A DNA stretch of 64,000 nt, from positions 2,127,001 to 2,191,000 of the forward strand of contig NC_010161.1 of assembly GCF_000196435.1 (NCBI RefSeq). The letters are read 5' to 3'. Below the pieces are notes generated by a model. That model ran no database searches. It was not told the DNA's origin and worked only from the letters and a program-made list of their open reading frames with translations. This DNA comes from Bartonella tribocorum CIP 105476 (GTDB taxonomy: Bacteria; Pseudomonadota; Alphaproteobacteria; Rhizobiales; Rhizobiaceae). Made by a program: the position numbers and the translations under genes. This document shows positions 10,061 to 18,838 of the stretch, in pieces (the stretch's first letter is position 1; each line of letters begins with the position of its first letter).

Positions 10061-10870
10061 ATGGATTTTTCGATTTTTTTAAAAGCTTTTCGATTTTTTC
10101 AGTTGCGTTTTTTCTCTATTTTTCAGTTGCGTTTTTTCTCTATTTTTCAGCGCATTTTTTTTCTTTCTTTTGTTGGCATTTTTTGTTTCATTTCTTCTGG
10201 CTATGGACAAAATCCTCCTTCGCTTCCTGGAGATAAACCTTCTCCCCAATCGCTTTTACCATTAGATGATCTTATCCCCAATTCTTCTCCTTCTTCTGCA
10301 ATGCCCTCTGATTCTGACTCGTCTGCAATTATTCTTGAAGATTTTGATTCAGAGCAGCTTTCCCATGTTGACAGCGTTAAACAACGCAAAGAAGCGGAAA
10401 TTTCACGTTTACTCAAAGAATTGAAATATTGTGCTGATGTTGTAAAATCCAAAAAGATCAGTCAACAACTTCAACATTTATGGTCCCAATCGGGGAGTGA
10501 GACGATTGATCTTTTAATGTCATGGGCTGAAAATGCGATCAACAGCGACGATTATGGACTTGCGCTTGATTATATTGATAATGCTCTTGCACTTTTACCT
10601 ACTCACGCTGAAGCTTGGATAAGACGTGCTTGGATTCACATTCAACTGAATGATTTCAAACTTGCCATGCTTGATCTCAACCATGTTCTTGAACTTGAAC
10701 CGCGCAACTACATTGCCTTTTTTGAACTTGGCGTTACCATGGAAGCGACAGAGCGTCCAGAACTTGCGCTTAAAGCTTATGAAACGGCATTAGGCTACTA
10801 TCCACAAATGCAAAGAGTTCAAAAGCGCATTGAGGCTCTGTTAGATGAAAAATCACCGCAAGCTCTTTAA
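10061..10870 (+). CDS. secreted TPR-repeat protein
   Basis: A 269-residue protein. Residues 1-48 are Phe-rich and hydrophobic and look like an expanded signal peptide ending near SSGYGQ. A Ser/Pro-rich stretch follows (50-90), then a helical region. Tetratricopeptide repeats lie at about 155-255, with the typical A-x-x-x-x-x-A-L-x-L-x-P pattern (DNALALLPTHAEAWIRRAW, LNHVLELEPRN). TPRs mediate protein-protein contacts; the partner is unknown. A 24-base tandem duplication at about 10099-10150 repeats RFFSIFQL within the signal region. Another in-frame start upstream is not excluded. Confidence 0.75.
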   Translation: MDFSIFLKAFRFFQLRFFSIFQLRFFSIFQRIFFLSFVGIFCFISSGYGQNPPSLPGDKPSPQSLLPLDDLIPNSSPSSAMPSDSDSSAIILEDFDSEQLSHVDSVKQRKEAEISRLLKELKYCADVVKSKKISQQLQHLWSQSGSETIDLLMSWAENAINSDDYGLALDYIDNALALLPTHAEAWIRRAWIHIQLNDFKLAMLDLNHVLELEPRNYIAFFELGVTMEATERPELALKAYETALGYYPQMQRVQKRIEALLDEKSPQAL

Positions 10871-11370
10871 ACACATCACGCATAAATGAAGCACACCTCA
10901 ACGAGCTTCAAGCTTTGAGAATAAAACGCAACTTGGCTTCACAGCCCACTAAACGATTGCAAACTTGCCATGCTGAAAATCATGCCGTCAAACTCCCCCA
11001 CGCAACGACAGTTTTTTGAACTTAGGGACCATTGCCATGGAAGCGACAGAGCGTCCAGAACTTGCGCTTAAAGCTTGATGAAACGGCATTAGGCTACTAT
11101 CCACAAATGCAAAGAGTTCAAAAGCGCATTGAGGCTCTGTTAGATGAAAAATCACCGCAAGCTCTTTAAACACATCACGCATAAATGAAGCACACCTCAA
11201 CGAGCTTCAAGCTTTGAGAATAAAACGCAACTTGGCTTCACAGCCCACTAAACGATTGCAAACTTGCCATGCTGAAAATCATGCCGTCAAACTCCCCCAC
11301 GCAACGACAGTTTTTTGAACTTGGCGTTGCCATGGAAGCGACAGAGCGTCCAGAACTTGCGCTTAAAGCA
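10717..11370 (+). repeat. ~298-bp tandem duplication of the TPR gene 3' end
   Basis: The last ~150 bases of the TPR gene plus ~145 bases downstream recur at about 11012-11310, and a third partial copy starts at 11311. The second copy has a one-base insertion after AAAGCTTGATGAAACG and a changed GGCGTTACC block, so it is not coding. Confidence 0.9.
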
Positions 11371-11379
11371 AGCCTCTTA

Positions 11380-11828
11380 ACCTCCAAAATCCTCTCACCT
11401 CATTCCACGCTATGACAAAAACCTCCACACCCCAAAAGCCCAACACACCCCAAAGCCTCCACAACGCATAAAGCCTCTACCTCCTTCACTTCCTCTTCCT
11501 TTTTTTACGTCTCCACGTTTTTACGCTTTTACATTTTTACAGAAAATGACAAATGAAAGCCCTTATCTGCTCTGCGAACAATGCGGTCTGTAAACAATGC
11601 ACTCCCCCCAGCTTCTTACCCACAGCGCCTGACTGATCAGGCTCCCTAAAGGAGGCTGCTTCATCAGACCCGACAGATAAGCCCACCCCGAAAATATTCT
11701 ACACACGCTTACAAAAAAGAGCTAAATTGTAAAATCTATTGCCCAATATAAACCTCAAAGAGCAGTGTTGCATGATCGGATAAAATACGTGTTTCATTGA
11801 TGCACCCATCATTTAGAAGAAACCCCCA
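11380..11828. repeat. copy of a dispersed C/T-rich repeat
   Basis: Contains AACGCATAAAGCCTC, TTTTTACGTCTCCACG and TTTTACGCTTTTACATTTTT, shared with 220-330, 670-770, 13270-13360 and 16300-16440. The following ~250 bases (opposite-strand end of the MFS gene) are non-coding. A 17-base tandem repeat (CCCATCATTTAGAAGAA) at 11806-11841 runs into the MFS stop. Confidence 0.75.
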
Positions 11829-13040
11829 TCATTTAGAAGAAACAATTGGCAAAGAATTGTTCACCAACATCCTGATCCCCAATAAACAGCATAATCCCAC
11901 CACGCCAGAAAGAAGGAATAACTTACCCGAAGAAGTATGACTTAAAACAAATGCTCCCATAAATGGTGCCACCAACATGGCTAAATTTTGTATAGACTGC
12001 ACCCATCCAGAAGCGACCCCAATTTGTTCATTGAAATGGGTAACCAGATAAATGTTAGAAGATATGGAAAAGCGCGCACTGACCATTCCAATGAGGAAAA
12101 AACAGAGTAACAAAGTCTCAATATGAAGTAAATCAAAGTAAAAAAAGCACACTGAGATCACGACAAAACAAACCATTGTTGACATGGCTGGCATTAACAA
12201 CTCCGATATTTTGCCTGTAAGGGGTTTATGCTTTGATTTTTTCACACTCCAAAACCCATAGAGAAAATTACCAATCGCTGAAGCAGATACCAGCATTCCA
12301 AGAACTTGTTTATTCATTTTCATTGCACTAAGAATAACGGGCAACTGATTATTCACCATAAAGACCATGGCAAAATAAATAAACATCACCCCCACATAGG
12401 CATACCAAGTTGTCCCATAAAGTCTCTGTTGTGTTGTCATGGTATCCACTTTTTTTATTTTTAGCGATGAGATAGGTTGTGCCCCAAGACAACAAAAGAC
12501 GATAAAGCCTAAGAATGTCAAAAAACCAGAAAAGAATAAAGTATATGTCTCTGATAAAAGGATAGACAGAGCACTTCCCAAAGCAGGCCCGATCATCTTT
12601 GCTGCGCTATTGATCATGTTAAGCACAGAATAGTAACGGCTCCGCTCATCTTCAGGAACAGAATTTGCACTGAGAACGGAAATAGCTGGAAGAGCAATAC
12701 TATTGAATGTTGCTCGAATGACTGCCAAGATAATAAATCCTTGCAGACTCGTCGCCATCAATAAAAGGACAGTACAAAATGCCCGTAACAGCAGTGACGC
12801 CCGCAACCAATGGATCATAGAAGGGTGACTGACCAACATTCCAATTGGCTTCGACAGAACGATACCAGGGCATAATGTTGCCGCCCCAATCAAAGCGATA
12901 TCATATTGATCTGCTTTCCAGTAGAACACGGATAGGGTTAAAATCACGATATAATCAATCCAGCCTCCAAATGACACGATGCCATCACCCAGTAAAAGCA
13001 TTCGCAAGCGATTTTTTGTTGCTGCATCTACTTGCGCCAA
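11829..13040 (-). CDS. MFS transporter
   Basis: A 403-residue integral membrane protein with about twelve hydrophobic segments in two halves and a longer polar loop near the middle (around residues 195-215), the layout of the major facilitator superfamily. A proton-linked efflux or uptake role is likely; the substrate cannot be told from sequence. The first loop after TM2 contains SKPIGMLVS, a loose match to the MFS loop-2/3 motif. The start chosen is TTG at 13040, preceded by AGGAG about 8 bases upstream; the next ATG is 12 codons in. It overlaps the end of the small upstream gene by 13 bases, implying coupling. Confidence 0.85.
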   Translation of the reverse strand: MAQVDAATKNRLRMLLLGDGIVSFGGWIDYIVILTLSVFYWKADQYDIALIGAATLCPGIVLSKPIGMLVSHPSMIHWLRASLLLRAFCTVLLLMATSLQGFIILAVIRATFNSIALPAISVLSANSVPEDERSRYYSVLNMINSAAKMIGPALGSALSILLSETYTLFFSGFLTFLGFIVFCCLGAQPISSLKIKKVDTMTTQQRLYGTTWYAYVGVMFIYFAMVFMVNNQLPVILSAMKMNKQVLGMLVSASAIGNFLYGFWSVKKSKHKPLTGKISELLMPAMSTMVCFVVISVCFFYFDLLHIETLLLCFFLIGMVSARFSISSNIYLVTHFNEQIGVASGWVQSIQNLAMLVAPFMGAFVLSHTSSGKLFLLSGVVGLCCLLGIRMLVNNSLPIVSSK

Positions 13041-13216
13041 AATACGACTCCTGCTTTTTCGTCCGCAGAGCTGATTGGATTGTTGCTTCTTTTTTGCACC
13101 TTAAAGGCATCAAGAGTCTTCTGACAACTCGGCCAGTGATCATCATCAATGATAACAAAACCAGCAGCAACGATGACAGTGCAAAGCAGCAATGCTGTTA
13201 TAATGATTTTGTTCAT
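13028..13216 (-). CDS. small secreted or membrane-anchored protein
   Basis: A 62-residue protein with an N-terminal hydrophobic segment (MNKIIITALLLCTVIVAAGF), typical of a signal peptide or single anchor, and a short polar tail. AAGGGGGG just upstream of the ATG is a strong binding site. It overlaps the MFS gene start. No family recognised. Confidence 0.6.
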   Translation of the reverse strand: MNKIIITALLLCTVIVAAGFVIIDDDHWPSCQKTLDAFKVQKRSNNPISSADEKAGVVFWRK

Positions 13217-13635
13217 AGATTCCCCCCTTTTGTTTTTCAGTTTTTAAAGTTTAAGCACAATTAAAAAATTCTGCAACGCATAAAGCCTCCACCTCTTTCA
13301 CTTTCTCTTCTTTTTTACGTCTCCACGTTTTTATGCTTTACCATTTTTACAGAAAACGAAAAACGAAAAACCCGCTCTGCTCTGTAAACAAAGTTCAGTA
13401 CTTCATCAAAATGCATAGATAAACCCACCCGGAAATATTCTACACACGCTTACAAAAAGCACCTTATTTAAAAGCATCTTATTGATATGCTTGAAGGTCC
13501 CTCAACGGCCTATCTTGCCTCTCATAAACCATTCTCACCCCACCCCAAACACCCCTATTTACGGCATAAGCAAATAAAAATATTTTCATTTTTCTTGCTA
13601 ATCTTCTAAAATTCCTTTACCACTTAAAGAATATT
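13217..13635. other. intergenic with dispersed repeat
   Basis: 13270-13390 carries another copy of the ACGTCTCCACGTTTTTATGC repeat. The rest leads to the first Brt RNA; TTTCTTGCTAATCTTCTAAAATTCC just upstream of it is nearly repeated before the next two copies (14475, 15140) and probably holds their promoter. Confidence 0.6.
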
Positions 13636-13639
13636 TTGG

Positions 13640-13828
13640 TCGGTTACGCAACGATCAAGAGGGATTAAAGGTCCTAAACCCTAGCGTACTATTGAACCCA
13701 CTATTGTGGGTGTCCCGGGATTCCGGGAGTTTTTGCTATGTCCAGGTGCTGAGAAGCACTAAAAGCAAAAAAACTGACTAGGGTTCAGTACCTTTAACTC
13801 CCGGAATACCAATGCGAGGGCGCTCGCA
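13640..13828 (+). ncRNA. Brt-type structured RNA, copy 1
   Basis: About 190 nt of conserved leader ahead of an HTH gene. The outer helix pairs TTAAAGGT and AACCCTAG (13666-13688) with CTAGGGTT and ACCTTTAA. Inside lie ACCCAC-TATT-GTGGGT, a TCCCGG/CCGGGA hairpin, and TTTTTGC/GCAAAAA enclosing GTGCT-GAGA-AGCAC. A final GCGAG-GGCG-CTCGC hairpin ends four bases before the GGCGGGAG ribosome binding site of the next gene. The layout matches the Brt RNAs that precede trp genes in B. henselae. The 5' end is estimated. Confidence 0.85.
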
Positions 13829-13845
13829 CTTGGCGGGAGTGCAAA

Positions 13846-14235
13846 GTGCCAACCAAAAATCCACATTTTCAAACCAAAAATTCAAACTTTGTTGATACTT
13901 CAATAGGCGCAAGAATTCGTCATAGAAGAATTTCAATGGGGCTTTCTCAAAAGGCATTAGGAAACACTCTCGGTGTGAGTTTCCAACAAGTCCAGAAATA
14001 TGAAAAAGGTTTAAATCGTGTCAGCGCAGGGTGTTTGCTTGAAATTGCTCAAAAATTGCAAGTGCCGATAAGCTTTTTTTATGCAGATCTTTTAACCACA
14101 GATATTGCCACAAAAGAAAACCTCTCACACTGTAATCAAGACACCTATAGCGAAAAAGAACATGCTCTTTTAAAAAACTTTAGAGAACTCCAACCCAAAA
14201 AACAAAAAGCAATCTTGTGTTTGCTCTCTGATTAA
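13846..14235 (+). CDS. XRE-family HTH regulator (Trp-like), copy 1
   Basis: A 129-residue DNA-binding protein. The Cro/CI-type helix-turn-helix spans residues about 22-80 (GARIRHRRISMGLSQKALGN ... SFQQVQKYEKGLNRVSAG), followed by FFYADLL and an acidic linker. The C-terminal helix is ENFRELQPKKQKAILCLLSD-like. This is the usual shape of alphaproteobacterial XRE regulators. The GTG start follows GGCGGGAG (13832-13839) directly after the Brt RNA, so RNA folding could gate translation. Known homologues (Trp) act with Brt RNAs on badA in B. henselae; targets here are unknown. It differs from the two copies downstream at very few residues (V for I in FQQIQKY). Confidence 0.9.
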   Translation: MPTKNPHFQTKNSNFVDTSIGARIRHRRISMGLSQKALGNTLGVSFQQVQKYEKGLNRVSAGCLLEIAQKLQVPISFFYADLLTTDIATKENLSHCNQDTYSEKEHALLKNFRELQPKKQKAILCLLSD

Positions 14236-14525
14236 GCAAAAGCCCGTACATCAACATTATTTGCTCATAGAGCCCTTTTGGTAAAATTAATGTCCCCTCA
14301 CCATACTTTGAAAGATGCGACAAACAAGTCCATCCCTATTCAACATACACGCGCACAAAAAACACTTAAATTTGTAAATCTATAGACCCAATATCAGCCT
14401 CAAAAAGTGATGTTTCACAGAATAAGAGGGGCATTCTTGCGATATAAAAAATTTTTCATTTTCCAAATATTTTCTTTTCTTGCCAATCTCCTGAAATTAT
14501 TTTATCACTTAAAGGATATTTTGAT
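14236..14525. other. spacer between Brt-HTH units
   Basis: No gene. The last ~60 bases repeat the presumed Brt promoter region. Confidence 0.5.
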
Positions 14526-14711
14526 CGGTTACGCAACGATCAAGAGGGATTAAAGGTCCTAAATCCGAGCGTAAAAATGAACCCGCTTTGTGGGTATCCC
14601 GGAATTCCGGGAGTTTTTGCTATGTCCAGGTGTGTTTCCACACTAAAAGCAAAAAAACTGACTCGGATTCAGTACCTTTAACTCCCGGAATACCAATGCG
14701 AGGGCGCTCGC
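14526..14711 (+). ncRNA. Brt-type structured RNA, copy 2
   Basis: Same architecture as copy 1 with compensatory changes. The outer helix is AATCCGAG/CTCGGATT instead of AACCCTAG/CTAGGGTT, and the apical hairpin is GTGTG-TTTC-CACAC instead of GTGCT-GAGA-AGCAC. The TTAAAGGT/ACCTTTAA arm is unchanged. A GCGAGGGCGCTCGC hairpin precedes the next ribosome binding site. Confidence 0.87.
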
Positions 14712-14729
14712 AACTGGAGGGAGTGCAAA

Positions 14730-15122
14730 GTGCAAACTAAAAATCCACATTTTCAAACCAAAAATTCAAACTTTGTTGATACTTCAATAGGCGCCAGAAT
14801 TCGTCATAGAAGAATTTCAATGGGGCTTTCTCAAAAGGCATTAGGAAACACTCTCGGTGTGAGTTTCCAACAAATCCAGAAATATGAAAAAGGTTTAAAT
14901 CGTGTCAGCGCAGGGTGTTTGCTTGAAATTGCTCAAAAATTGCAAGTGCCGATAAGCTTTTTTTATGCAGATCTTTTAACCACAGATATTGCCACAAAAG
15001 AAAACCTCTCACACTGTAATCAAGACACCTATAGCGAAAAAGAACATGCTCTTTTAAAAAACTTTAGGGAACTCCAACCCAAAAAACAAAAAGCAATTTT
15101 GTGTTTGCTCTCTGAGAGATAA
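14730..15122 (+). CDS. XRE-family HTH regulator (Trp-like), copy 2
   Basis: 130 residues, nearly identical to copy 1, with FQQIQKY in the recognition region and a C terminus ending LSER rather than LSD. GTG start at 14730 after GGAGGGAG. The extremely high identity at the DNA level suggests recent duplication or gene conversion. Confidence 0.9.
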   Translation: MQTKNPHFQTKNSNFVDTSIGARIRHRRISMGLSQKALGNTLGVSFQQIQKYEKGLNRVSAGCLLEIAQKLQVPISFFYADLLTTDIATKENLSHCNQDTYSEKEHALLKNFRELQPKKQKAILCLLSER

Positions 15123-15189
15123 GAAACACTGTTTTAAATTTTCTTGCTAATCCCCCGAAATTCCTTTATTGATTAGCCTATGTTTTTGA

Positions 15190-15376
15190 TCGTCCACGCA
15201 GCGATCAATAAGGGATAGTAAACCCTTAGTCCGAGCGTACAATGAACCCGCTTTGCGGTTATCCCGGGATTCCGGGAGTTTTTGCTATGTCCAGGTGTGT
15301 CTGCACACTAAAAGCAAAAAACTGACTCGGACTCAGTACTTTACTACTCCCGGAATACCAATGCGAGGGCGCTCGC
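15190..15376 (+). ncRNA. Brt-type structured RNA, copy 3
   Basis: Outer helix TAGTAAA/TTTACTA and AGTCCGAG/CTCGGACT, again different bases with pairing kept. Apical hairpin GTGTG-TCTG-CACAC. The CCGGGAGTTTTTGCTATGTC core is identical to the other copies. Confidence 0.87.
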
Positions 15377-15394
15377 AACTGGAGGGGGTGCAAA

Positions 15395-15784
15395 GTGCCA
15401 ACCAAAAATCCACATTTTCAAACCAAAAATTCAAACTTTGTTGATACTTCAATAGGCGCCAGAATTCGTCATAGAAGAATTTCAATGGGGCTTTCTCAAA
15501 AGGCATTAGGAAACACTCTCGGTGTGAGTTTCCAACAAATCCAGAAATATGAAAAAGGTTTAAATCGTGTCAGCGCAGGGTGTTTGCTTGAAATTGCTCA
15601 AAAACTACAAGTGCCGATAAGCTTTTTTTATGCAGATCTTTTAACCACAGATATTGCCACAAAAGAAAACCTCTCACACTGTAATCAAGACATCTATAGC
15701 GAAAAAGAACATGCTCTTTTAAAAAACTTTAGAGAACTCCAACCCAAAAAACAGAAAGCCATTTTATGGTTGCTCTCTGATTAA
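15395..15784 (+). CDS. XRE-family HTH regulator (Trp-like), copy 3
   Basis: 129 residues, HTH at about 22-80, almost identical to copies 1 and 2 (IYSEK for TYSEK, AILWLLSD at the end). GTG start at 15395 after GGAGGGGG. Last member of the plus-strand array. Confidence 0.9.
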   Translation: MPTKNPHFQTKNSNFVDTSIGARIRHRRISMGLSQKALGNTLGVSFQQIQKYEKGLNRVSAGCLLEIAQKLQVPISFFYADLLTTDIATKENLSHCNQDIYSEKEHALLKNFRELQPKKQKAILWLLSD

Positions 15785-16800
15785 GCAAAAGCGCGCACAT
15801 CAACATTATTCGTTAATCCTCCTAAAATATAAGATTCAGATCATGACACCACAAAGGGCGGTGTTTCATCAAACACGACAGAGACATACCACTCTAAAAT
15901 ACTCTTCATCCCAACGTGCCATCCTAAAGCAAAAATCACTGAAAGCACCGGTCAGTCGCACTTTAAAAAGAAAATTACCCCTATAGAACAAAACTCTCCT
16001 TCCTCAAACGAGGCTGTTTCATCAGACCTCACAAACAAGCCCTATCCCCTCACACCATCCTCCACGCATCTCTGCCCCCACCACCTTTTGTACACAACCA
16101 TCCTCACCTGTCCATACGCATTCTCTCCCTCCTCCCTTCCCCACGTCAACGTACCCACACACTCTTCATTCCAGTTAACGCCCTTAAGATCACTCTTCAC
16201 CCCATCTTACGCTCCATTCACAAGACTTATTCCCCCATAATCTTTCTTTCACCACATTCCATACCATGATAAAACCCCAACACGCCCCAAATCATACGCA
16301 ACGCATAAAACCTCCACGTCCTTCACTTCCTCTTCCTTTTTTTACGTCACCACGCTTTTACGATTTTACAGAAAGCAGTAAACAAAACGCCCCCCAGCTC
16401 TGCTCTGCAAACCATGCGGTCTGTTAGCAATGCTCTTCATGCTAACGTGCTTTCACAATTGATGAAACAGCCCTGAAAAATGACCCAAAAAGAAAAAATT
16501 TCAAATCTGCAATATCGATTCAACCAACATCCCTGCATCAGAAATATCCCCCTTCAAACCTCCCCCAACATTCTCCCAAAACATCAAAATCAAACATTGA
16601 CCCAAAAGAGTAAATCAAGCATTTCACCAAACCACTAAATCAAGCATGGCCAATGCAAAAAGTTGCTTCACTCACCCTCACCCATCCATCGTTTTTTGAT
16701 TTTTTTACTTTGAATAGCCATCTATCCATTATGCAACCATTTCCAGCCCCCCAGCAAGGATGTAAAAAAAACTCCTAAAAAACTTTATAAAAAATGAAGA
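15785..16800. repeat. repeat-filled intergenic region
   Basis: 16010-16440 resembles the 1-800 and 11380-11640 repeats (GACCTCACAAACAAGCCCTA, TTTTTACGTCACCACGC). The rest is AT-rich, non-coding, with short direct repeats such as AAATCAAGCAT at 16613 and 16638. Confidence 0.7.
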
Positions 16801-16855
16801 GATTGAGGTTATTTTATCTCTAGCAGAAGCTGTGAAATTGTTTTATACTAGAGAA

Positions 16856-17020
16856 GGTGTTCTGCGCTTCTCGACAGGAAATAACGTATTCCTGAGACCT
16901 TAGTGATCTCCAAGGGAGCTGTCCCTGATTAAGCCCGTGGGCTTTTTCATATGGCGCCCACCTATTTGTATAGGTTCCCGGGGTCAACTTTTTCCATCGG
17001 CTGTTGTGGATCACCCTTTT
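16856..17020 (+). ncRNA. candidate 6S RNA
   Basis: A TATACT box (16844-16849) precedes a ~165-nt segment rich in short stems: GGTG (16856) can close with CACC (17012), CAGGAA with TTCCTG, AAGCCC with GGGCTT, CCTAT with ATAGG. The central part CCCTGATTAAGCC...TGGCGCCC recalls the 6S core. It lies upstream of 5-formyltetrahydrofolate cyclo-ligase genes, the usual neighbour of 6S RNA. A T-run follows at 17017. Identification rests on position, size and weak similarity. Confidence 0.5.
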
Positions 17021-17239
17021 TTGCATCATTTTTTGCCCCCATAGAACTTGTTTGCATCCATAAACATTTCCTCCCAAATTGATCATGCCTTTTTGTATGT
17101 TTACATGAAGCCCCTTTTTCTATGAGCTCCCCTTTTTTATGAAACAAAGAGCAACAGACTCTCTTCATAAAATCAAAATGACAATAAGGCTTTAACGTAC
17201 AAGATTTGCGAACAGCCTACAAAAAGAATAGCCCCTGTC

Positions 17240-17436
17240 AACTTCATCCCTTCGCGCGTAAGCAGCGCAAAAGCGGTTTATTGCGGGCTCTTTCAAAAGA
17301 AGAGCGCGCCCTTTTTTCACGAGCCCTGCTTGTTCCAAGCGCACGAGCTTTTGTCCATAAAGCGATTTACAAAATACCAACAATAGATAAAATACCCAAA
17401 GCTTATAAAGTAACAGCTTAATAATTTGGCGAGAAA
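17240..17436 (+). pseudogene. truncated first copy of the cyclo-ligase gene
   Basis: 17240-17340 matches the start of the cyclo-ligase gene (LRALSKEERALFS can be read, with a stop in the preceding frame). It breaks off at CACGAGCCCTGCTTGTTCC, the same junction seen at 18110, and is followed by ~95 bases that repeat before the third copy. It is the residue of the duplication process. Confidence 0.75.
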
Positions 17437-18036
17437 ATGACCCATAATCCCCCTTCTGAAACAGCTTCATCCCTTCGCGCACAGCAGCGCAAAAGCGATT
17501 TATTGCGGGCTCTTTCAAAAGAAGAGCGTGCCCTTTTTTCACAGCGCGCTTGTCACCACTTTCTTGAAACCCTTGAAAAAAAAGGAACCGATTTTTCACG
17601 CCTCATTTTGGCAGGCTATTGGCCCATTAAATCGGAAATTGACCCACGCCCTCTCTTGGAAGCGATAGCATCACGCGGTGGACGCCTAGCCTTACCAGCC
17701 GTGCTTGATCCCACCACCATGATTTTTCGAGCATTTTCACCGAGCACAACTCTCGAGCCCATGCGTTTTGGCACTTTGGGTCCAGGGGAAGACAATGCCG
17801 TTGTTATCCCCAATATGATTATTGTTCCGCTTTCTGCGTTTGATCGTCACTGTCACCGTCTTGGCTATGGAGGTGGCTATTATGACCGTGCGGTTGAAGC
17901 CCTTGAAAAACAAGGACATAAAATGACCTTATGGGGCATAGGATTTTCGTGTCAGGAGGTTTCCTCTATTCCCGCAGCCGAACATGATCTCCAGGTTCAG
18001 GGAATTTTTACAGAAAAAGGTTTCTTAAACTGTTAA
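17437..18036 (+). CDS. 5-formyltetrahydrofolate cyclo-ligase, copy 1
   Basis: A 199-residue enzyme that converts 5-formyl-THF to 5,10-methenyl-THF with ATP, in one-carbon metabolism. The family signature LGYGGGYYDR lies near residues 146-155, preceded by FGTLGPGEDN. An N-terminal basic helix (QRKSDLLRALSKEER) carries the ATP-site residues. ATG at 17437 with GGCGAG just upstream. It ends in front of a ~50-base copy of the start of the phosphoesterase gene, which breaks off, so this copy has been separated from its natural partner. It differs from copy 2 at only a few residues. Confidence 0.92.
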   Translation: MTHNPPSETASSLRAQQRKSDLLRALSKEERALFSQRACHHFLETLEKKGTDFSRLILAGYWPIKSEIDPRPLLEAIASRGGRLALPAVLDPTTMIFRAFSPSTTLEPMRFGTLGPGEDNAVVIPNMIIVPLSAFDRHCHRLGYGGGYYDRAVEALEKQGHKMTLWGIGFSCQEVSSIPAAEHDLQVQGIFTEKGFLNC

Positions 18037-18229
18037 AATGTGATTAAAACGCCTATGCGGTTTTTATTTTTGGGTGACATTGTCGCAAACACAAGAGCGC
18101 GCCTTTTTTTCACGAGCCCTGCTTGTTTCAAGCGCACGGGCTTTTGTCCATAAAGCGATTTACAAAATACCAACAATAGATAAAATACCCAAAGCTTATA
18201 AAGTAACAGCTTAATAATTTGGCGAGAAA

Positions 18230-18835
18230 ATGACCCATAATCCCCCTTCTGAAACAGCTTCATCCCTTCGCGCACAGCAGCGCAAAAGCGGTTTATTGCG
18301 TCGTGAAGCTCTTTCAAAAGAAGAGCGTGCCCTTTTTTCACAGCGCGCTTGTCACCACTTTCTTGAAACCCTTGAAAAAAAAGGAACCGATTTTTCACGC
18401 CTCATTTTGGCAGGCTATTGGCCCATTAAATCGGAAATTGACCCACGCCCTCTCTTGGAAGCGATAGCATCACGCGGTGGACGCCTAGCCTTACCAGCCG
18501 TGCTTGATTCCACCACCATGATTTTTCGAGCATTTTCACCGAGCACAACTCTCAAGCCCATGCGTTTTGGCACTTTGGGTCCAGGGGAAGACAATGCCGT
18601 TGTTATCCCCAATATGATTATTGTTCCGCTTTCTGCGTTTGATCGTCACTGTCACCGTCTTGGCTATGGAGGTGGCTATTATGACCGTGCGGTTGAAGCC
18701 CTTGAAAAACAAGGACATAAAATGACCTTATGGGGCATAGGATTTTCGTGTCAGGAGGTTTCCTCTATTCCCGCAGCCGAGCATGATCTCCAGGTTCAGG
18801 GAATTTTTACAGAAAAAGGTTTCTTAAACTGTTAA
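18230..18835 (+). CDS. 5-formyltetrahydrofolate cyclo-ligase, copy 2
   Basis: 201 residues, same catalytic motifs as copy 1. Differences: SGLLRREALSK for SDLLRALSK (a six-base insertion), DSTT for DPTT and LKPM for LEPM. It keeps the natural junction to the phosphoesterase gene, whose GTG start lies three bases after its stop, so this is probably the ancestral position and the copy expressed with the downstream gene. Confidence 0.92.
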   Translation: MTHNPPSETASSLRAQQRKSGLLRREALSKEERALFSQRACHHFLETLEKKGTDFSRLILAGYWPIKSEIDPRPLLEAIASRGGRLALPAVLDSTTMIFRAFSPSTTLKPMRFGTLGPGEDNAVVIPNMIIVPLSAFDRHCHRLGYGGGYYDRAVEALEKQGHKMTLWGIGFSCQEVSSIPAAEHDLQVQGIFTEKGFLNC

Positions 18836-18838
18836 AAT

